The notes: generated by a model not told the origin, from the letters alone. DNA of 64,000 nt from Ichthyophis bannanicus (GCA_033557465.1 JAWIIG010000037.1:1426001-1490000); one strand, 5' to 3'; numbered from the stretch's first letter, positions 40,774 through 51,419 are shown. Translations and numbers: made by a program.

Positions 40774-41244
40774 CCACCCTGGGGTTTCAGTTTTTTGTAA
40801 GCGATATATCAATGTTTCTTTTTGGCATCATCGAAGCATGTCATCTTTTCAGCGTCTTCGCTCCAGAGGCACAACTGGGGGCGGGGCGTGTGCGAACAAT
40901 GCCAAACTCGAGTAGCTCTATAGCACCTACTATAACAATCAAAAAAAAAAATTATATCAAAAGTATACAAGGGAAGCGTGTTTCTTCCTTCTCATTTGTT
41001 CCAGAACTATAGATTATTATCGGTTTTTCAAGGGTTAATCTACTCTTTCAGTTTGTTTCTCTTTAGTTGCTTTGACACAAGGAGACTGATGGTTAGCCCT
41101 AAGGGGGAGTGGCTTCACCTCACAGAAAACTTGAAGCATTCAGTCCTCAGTTGCTATAGGGGATTGACAACCCTACCTTTCCCTGGACTGGCCCGGAGAA
41201 AGTTCAAGGAAAGACAATTAGCAGGTAAGACCTAATTTCGTTTT
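40774..41244 (+). repeat. DIRS D 3' non-coding part and right terminal repeat
   Basis: No coding frame. From about 41080 (AAGGAGACTGATGGTTAGCCC) to 41244 the sequence is the inverse of the left end, ending CAATTAGCAGGTAAGACCTAATTTCGTTTT. AGGTAAGACCT near the tip can pair with itself. Confidence 0.75.
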
Positions 41245-41277
41245 ATTGTATTTCTAGGATTTATATTGTAACTCACC

Positions 41278-41700
41278 TTGGGGCATGTTTTCTAAGAGTC
41301 CCACTGCTAGCATGCAATTGGCCCCGAAAATAAGCACAAGAGTGGCATATGACCCCCTACTAACAAATGGAGGCATACCCAGGATATCCCCATGTTGCTA
41401 GTGGGGGTATTGCACCACTCCCACGCTTGTTATCTTTGGAGTGATCAGCATGGGTGCATTTAATGCTGCCCATTGAGGTGTCGGTAAATGTACCCAGACA
41501 AAGTGATACATTGCTGGGAAGCACAAGTGAAAAATGCCTGTGCTGCCTATGATGAGAACATTCCACCCAGTCTCCTCCCAGCAGTGTGGGATTTTTAGCA
41601 AGCCTCATTTTCAGCATATGATACCTTATATACCATGGTGCACTTGGCACGCACTGAACTTTGTGCCTTCTGATAGCACGCTTTAGTAAATATGCCTTCT
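41278..41700. mobile_element. short foldback element, GGGGCATGTTT type
   Basis: Ends TTGGGGCATGTTTTCTAAG and GCTTTAGTAAATATGCCT are inverse; related to 12728-13086. The minus-strand frames inside show no known domain. Confidence 0.45.
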
Positions 41701-42023
41701 TGAGCACTCTGATAAGGCATATAACCAAGCTGAAATAAATAAATAAAGTAAGAATCCAATACAGGGATCAGAGCACAGAGCCTACCATTAAACATAATGT
41801 GTGTTTTGACGGTGATTCACTGCTGCCTTTTCAGGGGTCTCAAAATCTCTTGTAGCTAAATATGCTTCTGAGTATGTGTGTGAAGTCTGATAGAGAGATC
41901 ATACTTTTACTCAATTGCTATATATATTTCACAATAATGAAGATAACAGTTCAAATTTGCTGTCCAGTATATAACTGAAAATGATGAGCTGAAAATGTGC
42001 TTAAAGGAACTGATATTAACCAT
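41701..42023. other. no gene recognised
   Basis: AT-rich DNA with AATAAATAAATAAAG at about 41735-41750, possibly a LINE tail. Nothing else can be assigned. Confidence 0.4.
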
Positions 42024-43340
42024 AGAAACATGATGGCAGAAAAAGACCACATGGCCTATCTAGTCTGCACTTCCATATTGACTACTACAATAGTCCCCTC
42101 TTTTCCTTTAGAGATCCTCTGTTTGTCCCATGCTTTTTTGAATTCAGATACTGTCTCTATCACCTCTATTGGGAGACTATTCCACACATCTACCACTCTT
42201 ACTGTAAAGAAATATTTCCGCATATTACTCCTGAATCTATCCCCTTTCAACCTCATCCTATGTCCCCTCGTAGCAGAGCTTGCTTTCAATCGAAAGAGGC
42301 TCTCCTCCTGTGCATTTATGCCATGGAGATATTTAGACATATCCATCATATCTCCTCTATCCCGCCTTTCCTCTAAAGTATACATATTAAGATCTTTAAG
42401 TCTGTACTCATATGCTTTATAACGAAGACCACTAACCATTTTAGTAGCCACTCTCTGCACCCTCCAACCTGTTTATATCCTTTTGAAGGTGTGGTCTCCA
42501 GGATTGCACACAGTACTCCAAATGAGGTCACACCAAAAACCTATACAGAAGCACTATCACCTTTTTTCTGCTAGCCATTCCTCTCCCTATGCACCCAAGC
42601 ATCCTTCTAGCTTTTGCTGTCGCCTTTTATTTATTTATTTATTTATGAGACTTGATAAACCGCCCAAACCGGAGTATCAGAGCGGTGTACAATAAAAGCA
42701 GGCTGCCAGAAAATTAGCTATTTTGAGATTGTCAGACACAATCACGCCCAGATCCCGCTTTCCTTTTGTGGACAGAAGTACTTCCCCTCCCCTACACTGT
42801 ACCAATCTTTGTATTTTTGTAGCCCAAATGCATGTTCCTGCATTTTGTTAGCATTAAATCTCAGCTGCCAAATTCTAGACCATTCTTCAAGCTTAACTAG
42901 ATCCCTCCTCATGTTATCTACTCCCTTCCTGGGTGTCTACTCTATTGCAGATTTTGATATCATCCGCAAAGAGGCAAACCTTACCTGACAGCCCTTCTGT
43001 AAAACCACCATCAAAGATGTTAAAAAGTATTGCACCAAGGACAGATCCCTGCGGCACACCACTGGTAACCTCTCTCTTCTCAGATTGAGCTCCATTTACC
43101 TGTACGCTTTGTCACCTCCTACTCAACCAATTTGTAACCCAATCAGTAACTCTAGGGTTCATCCCTAGGGTGCTCAATTTGTTGATAAGTCACCTGTGTG
43201 GAATGGTGTCAAATCCAAGTACACCACATTTAGGACTTTCCCTCAGTCCAACTCCCTGGTCACCCAATCAAAGAAATCAATCAGATTTGTCTGACAAGAC
43301 CTGCCTCTGGTGAATCCATGCTGCCTCCAGTCCTGTAATT
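42024..43340 (-). pseudogene. CR1/L3-type LINE, 3' half, decayed
   Basis: Read on the minus strand, RT pieces are GVPQGSVLGAILFNIF and CLFADDIKICN (FADD catalytic motif, near 42960), then RDLGVIVSD, and the C-terminal frame 42460-42056 (MQRVATKMVSGLRYKAYEYR, YLHGINAQEESLFRL, SVEVWNSLP-like VVDVWNSLPIEVI). The element ends at about 42024 with the complement of AAACATGATGGCAGAAAAAG. There are several stops and frame changes. It is interrupted by an unrelated tail repeat at 42627-42712. Confidence 0.7.
42627..42712 (-). repeat. LINE/SINE tail inserted in the CR1 remnant
   Basis: On the minus strand TTGTACACCGCTCTGATACTC, GGGCGGTTTATCAAGTC and ATAAATAAATAAATAAA resemble the tail-like left part of the insertion at 2851. 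It breaks the CR1 frame between LGVIVSDNLKIANF and AKARRMLG-like text. Confidence 0.6.
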
Positions 43341-43424
43341 CCTTAGACCAGAAACCTCACGGTGGCAGCCAGAACTTGGAAAATGGCTGGCTGTCACTGT
43401 TTTTAATTAGACCTGGATATTCAA

Positions 43425-43550
43425 TACCAAGTAGCCTAGTGGTTAGAACACTCGCTTGGAAACCACAAGAGTAGGGTTTGATTCCCACTAGCACTCTATG
43501 TAACCTTAGGCAAATCACATAACCCTCCATTTCCTCAGAAAAATCCAAGT
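43425..43550 (+). mobile_element. tRNA-derived SINE, left part
   Basis: It contains GTAGCCTAGTGGTTAGAACAC (box A-like), GGTTTGATTCCCACTAGC (box B-like), CCTTAGGCAAATCACATAACC and TCCATTTCCTCAG. It is the same family as 5143-5367. DIRS element E begins at 43551, and the SINE appears to continue after it at 46515-46590 (TATAAACCACTTTGATTG). Confidence 0.7.
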
Positions 43551-43705
43551 TCTCCAGGACCAAGCAGGAAGACAGTCCTCACTTATGGGTGTCATCGACG
43601 CCGATGAAGCCCCAGCGGAGCATTTCCCCAGCTTTCCATGAAAGCCTTTGGGAATGCTGGCACGCATGCACGGTTCCCTTCCCGCCTAAAGGTGCCATCT
43701 TACCT
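43551..43705 (+). repeat. DIRS E left inverted terminal repeat
   Basis: CACTTATGGGTGTCATCGACGCC to GGGAATGCTGGCACGCATGC is repeated inversely at about 46340-46460 (GCATGCGTGCCAGCATTCCC; GGCGTCGATGACACCCATAAG). Confidence 0.85.
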
Positions 43706-43958
43706 CAGTCTCTTTTTTTCCGTGAAGCCCATCGGACGTGTGTCCTGTTTTTCCCGGTTAAAAGTAGATTTTTTTCTTTCTAACATAGATTTTTCTTGGA
43801 TTCGACGTCGGTTCCCCTCCCGCCGGGATCGGTACACCGGTATCGAACCCCCTTTTTTCTTTTCGGTTTTTGCCCTTAGTGGCTAGGCGTTCGCGCCTCA
43901 ACTTCTCTTTTTCCTGGAAGGCCGGTCTTTTGACCTCGCGGGGTCCCTTTTTTCCCCC

Positions 43959-44033
43959 ATGTCTTCCAGTGGTTTTAAAAAGTGTGATCGGTGTACGAAG
44001 ATAATGTCTTTCACCGACACCCACGACTGCTGC
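43959..44033 (+). pseudogene. DIRS E ORF1 stub
   Basis: The first ~25 residues of ORF1 remain (MSSSGFKKCDRCTKIMSFTD), including one CxxC pair, followed by the deletion junction. The join is out of frame with RNase H, so no fusion protein is made. Confidence 0.75.
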
Positions 44034-44980
44034 CTGCCCAGTGGTGCCTTCGGACTCAGTGGTCTCAAGCCTCAGGCAGTCTCAGAGACCGGATCAGAGT
44101 GTCCCACCAGTTCCTGACCTCCCTCAACTGGTGGTTACACCCCCCCAATCTGCTGGTGGGGGTGCCCTTTCAGATCCCACCTCATACAGTGGTACTGACC
44201 ACTGATGCCTCTCTGCAGGGTTGGGGTGCGCACTGCCTAGACAAGTGTACCCAGGGCCTGTGGTCTCATTGGGAGGCGTCCCAGCAGATCAATCTGCTAG
44301 AACTCAGAGCTATTCGCTTGGCCCTCAAGGCCTTTGCTGCTTCCCTGGCACAGCAGTCTGTCTTGATCCAGACAGACAACCAGGTAGCCATGTTCTATGT
44401 CAACAAACAGGGCAGAACTGGTTCCCAGCCCCTTTGCCAGGAGGCCCAGGACCTCTGTTCCTTTGCCTTGAAGCACAACATGCTCCTCAAAGCAGTCTAT
44501 CTTCCAGGCCAGGAGAATTCCCTGGCCGACAGATTGAGCAGGATTCTGCAACCACACGAGTGGCAGTTACATCCTTTAGTGGTTCAAAAGATTTTATTGA
44601 AATGGGGGCTTCCCTCCATAGACCTGTTTGCCAGTCCCTTGAACAACCAGCTGCCAAGGTTCTGCTCCAGGCAACCGCATCCTCTGAGAGTAGCAGCAGA
44701 TGCTTTTCTGATTCCCTGGACTCAGGGCCTACTCTATGCGTTTCCTCCCACCCCTCTGGTGGCGCGAACACTGTTCAAGATTCTCCGAGACAAGGCCTCA
44801 GTCCTCTTGGTAGCTCCCAGGTGGCCAAGGCAGCCTTGGTTCCCCTTCCTGCTTCAACTGGCAGTGGATCTGCCTCTGCCTCTGGGATTGCAGCCCGACC
44901 TTCTCTCTCAGAATCAGGGCTCCTTGCTGCATCCCAATCTCAAAGCTCTCAATCTGATGGCATGGAGGCTGCAAGGGTAG
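44034..44980 (+). CDS. DIRS E RNase H and methyltransferase-like region
   Basis: Open frame without RT: PAQWCLRTQWSQASGSLRDR, then RNase H motifs VLTTDASLQGWGAHCLD, LLELRAIRLALKAF, IQTDNQVAMFYVNKQG, ENSLADRLSRI, and the following domain WGLPSIDLFASPLNNQLPRF, AADAFLIPW, YAFPPTPLV, VAPRWPRQPWFPFL. It ends at a TAG where the recombinase frame overlaps. The RT and its active site are deleted. Any product would need an internal start. Confidence 0.8.
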
Positions 44981-46017
44981 TGTTGGCTCCCTGGGGCCTG
45001 CCTCCCGAGGTTGAGGACGTTCTCCACGCCTCCAGGAAACAATCCACTAGAAAAACCTATGCTCTCAAGTGGAAAAGGTTCTCTGTGTGGTGTCAGCTAC
45101 GTGCTGAGGATCCTTTCTCCTGTACTGTGTCAGTAGTGCTTCAGTACCTACTGCACTTGTCCAATCAGGGTCTCAAGTCCAACTCTGTTCGGGTACACCT
45201 CTCTGCTTTGGCAGCTCACCACTCCTTAGTAGAGGGCCATTCCTTGTCTGTGCACCCTTTAGTGTCCAGATTTCTCCGAGGCTTGTTACTGCTCAAACCT
45301 CCCATACATCCTCCTGCTCCTGAGTGGGAGCTTAATGTGGTCTTGCAGCAACTGACTCGCCCACCTTTTGAGCCTATGGCTACTTTCCCTCTACGCTTCC
45401 TTTCATGGAAGACTCTCTTTCTGATAGCCCTGACTTCGGCTAGGAGAGTGAGTGAGCTTCAAGCCTTGGTCTGTGATAGGCCTTACACCAGATTCTATAA
45501 AAACAGAGTGGTCCTCAGGACTCACCCTAAGTTCCTTCCTAAGGTTGTCTCCTCTTTCCACCTCAATCAGGAGGTGGTTCTTCCAACATTCTTCCCTAGG
45601 CCTCATGCAAGTCAGGCTGAAACAGTTCTCCATACCTTGGACTGTAGGAGGGCCTTATCCTTCTACCTTGAACGTACGAAAGGTCACAGGAAGGCTTCTC
45701 AGCTCTTCCTCTCTTTTGACCCCAATAACTTGGGGAGGCCTGTGTCCAAGTGTACCTTGTCCATATGGGTGGCTGACTGTATCACCTGGGCTTACAAGGC
45801 AGCTGACCTTCCTTTGCAGGGTCGGGTCACGGCCCACCGTGTGAGGGCAATGGCTGCATCAGTGGCTCACCTCCGCTCTGTTCCATTGCAAGACATCTGC
45901 AGGGCTGCTACTTGGTCTTCAAGCCAGACTTTTGCAGCCCACTACTGTCTGGAGAGGGAATCTCGTAGGGACAGTGCTTTTGGCCAAGCAGTACTCCGGA
46001 ATCTCTTTGAGGTATAG
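44221..46017 (+). CDS. DIRS E tyrosine recombinase, intact
   Basis: The recombinase runs from about 44955 (EAARVVLAPWGLPPEVEDVL) to 46017 (AFGQAVLRNLFEV). Catalytic features: Arg in TSARRVSELQAL, His-x-x-Arg in VTAHRVRAMAAS, Tyr in FAAHYCLERES, with DICRAATWSSSQTF before it. Compared with C, the segment LKSNSVRVHLSALAAHHSL is complete here, whereas C lacks two or three residues (NSVSALSAHH). The frame is open back to 44221 across RNase H, as in C. This is the best preserved recombinase in the window. Confidence 0.87.
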   Translation: MGCALPRQVYPGPVVSLGGVPADQSARTQSYSLGPQGLCCFPGTAVCLDPDRQPGSHVLCQQTGQNWFPAPLPGGPGPLFLCLEAQHAPQSSLSSRPGEFPGRQIEQDSATTRVAVTSFSGSKDFIEMGASLHRPVCQSLEQPAAKVLLQATASSESSSRCFSDSLDSGPTLCVSSHPSGGANTVQDSPRQGLSPLGSSQVAKAALVPLPASTGSGSASASGIAARPSLSESGLLAASQSQSSQSDGMEAARVVLAPWGLPPEVEDVLHASRKQSTRKTYALKWKRFSVWCQLRAEDPFSCTVSVVLQYLLHLSNQGLKSNSVRVHLSALAAHHSLVEGHSLSVHPLVSRFLRGLLLLKPPIHPPAPEWELNVVLQQLTRPPFEPMATFPLRFLSWKTLFLIALTSARRVSELQALVCDRPYTRFYKNRVVLRTHPKFLPKVVSSFHLNQEVVLPTFFPRPHASQAETVLHTLDCRRALSFYLERTKGHRKASQLFLSFDPNNLGRPVSKCTLSIWVADCITWAYKAADLPLQGRVTAHRVRAMAASVAHLRSVPLQDICRAATWSSSQTFAAHYCLERESRRDSAFGQAVLRNLFEV

Positions 46018-46142
46018 GCAACTCCTGCCCTCTGGTTGGGCTACCTGTGGAGGGTGTGTACTTGCAAAGCTTTTCCTGTGTTGCTGAGACTAGAGGGAGT
46101 TCTCTTGTTCAGCCTGGGTTCCTGGTAGCCCAGAGCTGGGGA

Positions 46143-46250
46143 GTCACCCATAAGTGAGGACTGACTTCCTGCTTGGTCCTGGAGAAAGAGTAGTTACTCA
46201 CCTGTAACAGGTGTTCTCCAGGAGCAGCAGGAATCAGTCCTCACTACCCT
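46143..46250 (+). repeat. DIRS E internal complementary region
   Basis: CACCCATAAGTGAGGACTGAC to GGTCCTGGAGA (left-end complement) meets AAGAGTAGTTACTCACCTGTAA to AATCAGTCCTCACT (right-end complement). Confidence 0.85.
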
Positions 46251-46339
46251 CCCTCCTCCCCTTGGAGTTGCAGTTGTACATAGTTTAATTTTTGCATTTT
46301 TGTGTGCTGTTCTTAGCTATGTCATTTGACTGAGGTAAG

Positions 46340-46514
46340 ATGGCACCTTTAGGCAGGAAGGGAACCGCGCATGCGTGCCAGCATTCCCAAAGGCTTTCAT
46401 GGAAAGCTGGGGAAATGCTCCGCTGGGGCTTCATCGGCGTCGATGACACCCATAAGTGAGGACTGATTCCTGCTGCTCCTGGAGAACACCTGTTACAGGT
46501 GAGTAACTACTCTT
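46340..46514 (+). repeat. DIRS E right inverted terminal repeat
   Basis: Inverse of the left repeat, ending with the hairpin CACCTGTTACAGGTG and GAGTAACTACTCTT. Confidence 0.85.
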
Positions 46515-46985
46515 TATCAATGTCCTTGTTTAAGTTACAATATAAACCACTTTGATTGAACTAATAAGGTAGAATAAAAAACCTGTTAAATTAAAAAGAT
46601 CATATCTGACTACAAGCATTGAATATCCAGTTTTCTTAATTAGTGTCTTAACTAACTGGTCAGTGGCGATATTCAGCCTCTTGTTGAATAGCTAACCTGA
46701 CTAAAGTTAGGCCAGACTTTTTTTGGCCTAGCTTTAGCCAAGGTAATTTAACCGACCAGTGGTTGAATACCACTGCTGACCTGTGCACAAATACTATCCC
46801 CAGAATGCCCCCGCAAAATCCTGTTGCTGTGCGGTTAGCATTGGTGTGTGCAGCGGAATTAGGAGGGGATATTCAGTGGCACAAATGACTATGTGCTACT
46901 GAATATCTCACTCACCAGGACTAACATGGCTAGCAAGTCTGCTAATTGCATTAATCCTTCTGAATATGCCCCCAAAGCTTTTAAT
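46515..46985. repeat. SINE remainder and ATATTCAG-type foldback element
   Basis: Bases 46515-46600 (CAATATAAACCACTTTGATTG, then AAACCTGTTAAATTAAAAAG) look like the rest of the SINE interrupted by E. From about 46620 to 46985 is a foldback element with GAATATCCAG on the left and CTGAATATGCCCCC on the right. Confidence 0.5.
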
Positions 46986-46989
46986 TTTA

Positions 46990-48235
46990 GCCACATAGAA
47001 AAGTGACAATTACATGGATACTGCACTACTCAAGATCATTCAGCAGAGACTACAGCCATACCTGGAACAAGAACTGCATGAAGTGCTAGCAGAGTTCAGG
47101 AAAGGGCAAGGAATGAGAGACATTATCGTGGATGGGAGATGGATCCTTGAAGAGACTAAAGAATACCAAAAGGATATCCACATGCGCTTTATTGACTACA
47201 GCAAGGCTTTTAACTGTATAAACCATGATAAACTCTGGGACACATTAAGAAGTATGGATATATCGGAATACCTGAATGTTCTCTTGCACAACCTTTACAT
47301 TGATCAAGAAGCAACAGTTTGAATGGAACAAGGAGAATCAGAATGGTTTAAAATCAGCAAAGGTGTTCCTCTTTAACTTATATGCAGAGCAAATCATCAG
47401 AGAAGACAACTGAGGTGTGAAGATTGGTGAAAGACTCATCAACAACCTTCGCTATGCTGATGAAACCACATTACTGGCTGAAAGTGAAGACGATTTGAAA
47501 CATTTGCTTCTTAAGATCAAGGAATATAGTCTTAAAATGGGTCTGCACCTTAAAGTTAAGAAGACAAAGATCCTGACAACTGGCACAATCAATAAGTTCA
47601 TCATTGATGGAGAAGAAATTGAAATAGTTGACAGCTTTAACTTACTTGGATCAACAATCAATAAAGAAAGGACTAGCAGTCAAGAAATCAGATGACATAT
47701 TGCTCTTGGTAGAATGGCTATGAAGGACCTAGACAAGATCCTCAAGAGCAGAGATGTCTCTCTCCATACAAAGATTTGACTTGTCCAGGCCATGGTATTT
47801 TCAATAACGTCATATGGATGTGAAAATTGGACGGTGATAAAGATAGACAGGAAGAAAATTGATGCCTTTAAATTATGGTGCTGGTGACAAATACTGTGTA
47901 TACTATGGACTGCTCGAAGAATAAACCAATCATACTAGATGAGATCAAACCTAAGATTTCCTTAGAAGTTCAGATGACAAGACTTCAACTTTCATACTTT
48001 GGACATATCATGGCGAAGACAGAGCTCATTGGAGAAAGACATAATGCTTGGCCAGGTAGAAGGTCACCGTAAAAGAGGAAGGCCGGCAATGAGATGGATC
48101 GATACAATAACAGCAGCTATGGATACCACTCTATCAACAATGAGCTGCTTTGCTGAAGACCGAACAAAGTTTAGGTCAACTATCCAGAGGATCGCCAGGA
48201 GTTGACACCAACTCGACAGCTCTTAACAACAACAA
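46990..48235 (+). pseudogene. RTE/BovB-type LINE, RT 3' part, decayed
   Basis: Readable pieces are LLKIIQQRLQPYLEQELHEV, DYSKAFNCINHDKLW, NNLRYADETTLLAESEDDL (RT motif YADE instead of YADD), GLHLKVKKTKIL, then ALGRMAMKDLDKILKSRDVS, LWCW, and the terminal region SLEKDIMLGQVEGHRKRGRP, MRWIDTITAAMDTTLS. The last part is typical of BovB-like RTE elements. It is broken by several stops and frameshifts. It ends in an AACAACAACAAC tail. Confidence 0.75.
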
Positions 48236-48929
48236 CTGCACTAAAATCTGCAAAGTAGGATAAGTACTTAGTATGTGAAATTATGAAACCATTTTCTAGT
48301 CTTCACTATTTTATAATCTAGGCAGATTAACAAATACATTCAACTAAAACATAAAATCAACAAAATGTGCAAAAAATTAAAAACAAATGCTAACAAGACA
48401 GAGATAATAATAAATAAACAAAATCACATGCATCCCATCAGGTCATGCATGCCAAACACATCCCAGTTTAGCGGCTTAACATTTATCCTCCTTAATTTAG
48501 GCCTGCCATTCATTTGCCTAGATTTATGAGCCTAATATATGTGCTTAGTGCTGAAAATAAGCGCAAAGCTCCTAAATTCTTTTCCTTCTTGTCCCGTTGT
48601 CGTCCACTTTTTATGCCCCTAAATTTAGGAGTTTAGTGAAATTTTAAGAAAATGTATAGTCACTTAGCCCTAGCAAATTTTCAAAGAAGTCAATTTAGGA
48701 GTATAACTCTCAAAGTTAGGAACATAAATCTTTTGAATGTTAGGCCCATGGTTTCTAGAATTAGATTTATTACTCAGGGTAGGTGATCTCATTAGATCAG
48801 GCACCAAAGTAATGTGAATTTTTTGTTGTAATTTTTTATTTTTGCGTTTTCAAAGGCAACAATTTTACATCTCCATTTAATCTGGACCACAATAATAGCA
48901 GAGGTCCCAAACACTGCACAATCCCATAT
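48236..48929. other. no gene; foldback fragment and possible L1 3' end
   Basis: Bases 48470-48750 look like another short foldback element (GGCTTAACATTTATCC at the left and TTTTGAATGTTAGGCCC at the right). Bases 48790-48929, read on the minus strand, end in CGCAAAAATAAAAAATTAC and may be the 3' end of an L1-type LINE that resumes at 49567. Confidence 0.35.
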
Positions 48930-49566
48930 TAGGGATTATTCTGAAGCACGAATAGTTGGGATGTCCATCCCCGCTATTTGTGACTTTTCCCAGTCCCATC
49001 TACCTTCCCCGCATCTTGTACGGGAAGGTAGACGGGGGCGGGAAAGGGGCAGATTGGGGGCAGCGTTAGGGCGAGCAGTGGGCAGTCTTAAGCCCCGGAC
49101 GTACAGGGCCGATTCTAAAGTCGGCCCTGTACGTCCAAGACCAGCGACTTGCATGGGGAACTTGCCTGGGATCAGCAGGCCCGGGGCATGGATAGAGCAG
49201 GGGATGGCTGAGGACATTCCCCACAGCCTGACCATGGCCTTAGGAGGCCAGATCAGGGGGTCGGGCTGTAGTGAAATCACTGCTGGAGCCAGTGGCCGGG
49301 AATCGCGGCTCTTCAATGGAGCCACAGTTCCATGGCAACCAGACGCCATGGCACCATGGCTCCATTAAAAAGTCCTGACTGAGTTAGCCAAGGAAGGACT
49401 GTACGTGTAGGCCGGATGGAATACGGGTCCCAGCCTGCACGTTCAGGCCTGTTCGTGATTCTCATCCCGCGGGCTAGACATGTCCCATGGGATGCAACTC
49501 CCTCTGTCTGTCCGGTTCTGGCCGGACACACAAGAGGGCCCAGACATGCGGAATGGAATCGGACCC
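48930..49566. mobile_element. foldback element with GGCCCTGTACGTCC interior
   Basis: The interior has a near-perfect inverted pair GGACGTACAGGGCCGATT and TCGGCCCTGTACGTCC at about 49098-49138, and the right end ATGGAATCGGACCC matches the GGGCC-GATTC type of 17698-18158. Long frames on both strands (48936-49368) follow from the GC content and are not genes. Confidence 0.5.
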
Positions 49567-49957
49567 ATTGTGGTTTGCTACCTTAATATCCCCCTTATCC
49601 TTTCTAATGTCATATAAACTTTAAACATACACAATATGTTGCATATTTCCCACAACCCACCCCCTTTCCCAGCCCATCCCACCTCCCCTTATTCCCCCTC
49701 TGCTCCCCACCTACAAAACCTTACTTGCTTCTAAACATTAGTCAGAGGAAACATAGAGTTCCAAACAATACACAAAAGTATACAGGACTATATACATTAA
49801 TGGTCTACCTTATATATGGATAAGAAGGGCCGGCCCGTCCATTGTTCGAGAATGTTGTTCGCACAGGGCCCCGCTCCAGTAATATCTCGCATTCAGCACT
49901 GGCAGGGTCAGCTTGAGAGGGAGCCGGAAAGGCCCCGGCTCACTTCTGAGTGCTGCT
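49567..49957. other. no gene; possible L1 3' region (minus strand)
   Basis: Bases 49567-49760 are C-rich (CCCACCTCCCCTTATTCCCCC), comparable with the C-rich part of the L1 3' end at 60130-60180. Bases 49800-49957 are unassigned. Confidence 0.3.
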
Positions 49958-50122
49958 GAAGTAAAGAGTGCCTTTTATCTTCACTTTGGCAGCTGTGTTG
50001 TAGTATAGGCTGCTGGCACGCTGAGTGCCGGGAAACAGGAAATTCCCTTTGACCTCCGGTGCGCCAGCAGCCTATAGTACAACACAGCTGCAAAAGTGAA
50101 GAAAAAAGGCACTCTTCACTTC
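49958..50122. repeat. 60-bp inverted repeat with 45-bp spacer
   Basis: The left arm (49958-50017, GAAGTAAAGAGTGCC to ATAGGCTGCTGGC) and right arm (50063-50122, GCCAGCAGCCTATAG to GGCACTCTTCACTTC) are inverse with four mismatches by eye. The spacer has no gene. Confidence 0.8.
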
Positions 50123-50179
50123 GGCAGCTGTCAGATGTGTGCTGGGGCTTCTCCAGCTCCCTCTAAAAGCCAGTCAGGC

Positions 50180-50870
50180 AGCCATGGGGCTCTAAGGGTG
50201 GGGAGGGGGTTAGGACTGGAAACAGCTGATCTAGGGCTAGGACTGGAAATAGGCTGAGTGAGGGGAGGATTGGACTTGAAATGGGCTGATGGGGGGCTAG
50301 GATAGGATTGGAAATGGGCTGATGGAGGGGCTAGGATTATAAATGGGCTGATGGGGGGCTAGGACTGGAAATGGCTGATGGGGGAGCTAGGACTGGAAAT
50401 GGGCTGATGGAGGGGCTAGGATAGAACTGGAAAGGGCTGATGGGGAGCTAGGATTGGAAATAGGCTGATGGGGGCTAGGATAGGACTGGAAATGGGCTAA
50501 TGGGGGGCTAGGACAGAACTGGAAAGAGCTGATGGGGGCTAGGAATGGAAATGGGCTGATGGGCTAGGATAGGACTGGAAAGGGATGATGGGGTCTAGGA
50601 TTGGAAATGGACTGATGGGGGGCTAGGATAGGACTGGAAAGGGCTGACGGGGAAACTAGGACTGGAAATGGGTTGATGGGCTAGGATAGGACTGGAAAGG
50701 GCTGATGGGGGTTAGGATTGGAAATGGGCTGATGGAAAGCTAGGATAGGACTGGAAAGGGCTGATGGCGGAGCTAGGACTGGAAATGGGCTGATGGGGGC
50801 TATGATAGGACTTGAAAGGGCTGATGGGGGCTAGGATTGGAAATGGGCTGATGCTCAGGGATGGGAGAAT
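50180..50870. repeat. minisatellite based on GGGCTGATGGGGGCTAGGA
   Basis: Irregular repeats of a unit built from GGAAATGGGCTGATGGGG and GCTAGGATAGGACTGGAA alternate about twenty times with small insertions and deletions. No gene. G-rich purine-biased strand. Confidence 0.85.
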
Positions 50871-51419
50871 GGGACTAGAAGGGAGCGCATGCTGGGGGGG
50901 GCTGGAACTAGATGGGAGCTGATGTTGGGGGAGGACTGGAAGGGGATGGGGCTGGGGGAGTGAGGATGGAGAGGTGAAAAGATATTTTGTGTGGGAGGGA
51001 AGAAAAATCTACGATTGGCTGTGTATTGGGAGAGAAAGTAGGGATTGAGAATGGAGGAGTGAATTTTAAGTCAATGAAAAATGAAATAAAGAAAGAAATG
51101 GAAGAAAGAGCAAAAGGGGAAAGATCAGTATGTTAAAGCAGATATAGAGAAAGAATGGAAAAAAAAACTAGAAGAAAGGATAAATGGACAGCAGACAATG
51201 GAGAATTAGCAGAAGACACAAAGAAACCTGAAGAAAGTGACTGCAGCAATTGCAACTGAAAAATAAAATGCACAACAAGAAAAGATAGAAAAATATTTTG
51301 TTATTTTGAATTTGTCTTAGTCTGGCACCTATCTGGGCAGCAGGAGAATGGGACAGTGTTGTAAGTGGAGGATCATATTTCTGTGACAAATGCAACAACA
51401 CTGGAATTGACGGTGTGGA
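50871..51419. other. purine-rich DNA, nothing recognised
   Basis: The text grades from minisatellite-like GGGAGCTGATGTTGGGGG into GAAAGAAATGGAAGAAAGAGC. No coding frame with recognisable motifs on either strand. Confidence 0.45.

Larger units (their letters stand above)
35437..41244 (+). mobile_element. DIRS-type element D, complete, 5.81 kb, second subfamily
   Basis: The left end TATCACTTCTCCGGGCCAGTCC (35437) is inverse to the right end at 41199-41244. An internal complementary region lies at 40664-40773. Coding order is Gag-like, RT-RNase H-methyltransferase-like, tyrosine recombinase. It differs from C in termini, in lacking the N-terminal Cys pairs and in having Gag and RT fused in one frame. 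Lesions are an in-frame TAA at 37241 and frameshifts near 39290 and about 39555. An L2 tail is inserted near the left end. The left end touches the right end of C. Confidence 0.88.
43551..46514 (+). mobile_element. DIRS-type element E, internally deleted, 2.96 kb
   Basis: The left end TCTCCAGGACCAAGCAGG and the right end GTGAGTAACTACTCTT match element C. Both terminal repeats and the internal complementary region (46143-46250) are present. The 5' part of ORF1 is joined at about 44034 to the region just upstream of RNase H, removing roughly 2.9 kb compared with C. RNase H, methyltransferase-like and recombinase frames remain open. Confidence 0.88.

Noticed and set aside
48936..49368. paired long frames on both strands at 48.9-49.4 kb
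   Set aside because: They lie in a GC-rich foldback element with internal inverted repeats and have no conserved motif.
50180..50870. CRISPR-like array
   Set aside because: Repeats are direct, irregular and unspaced, and the genome is eukaryotic; it is a minisatellite.
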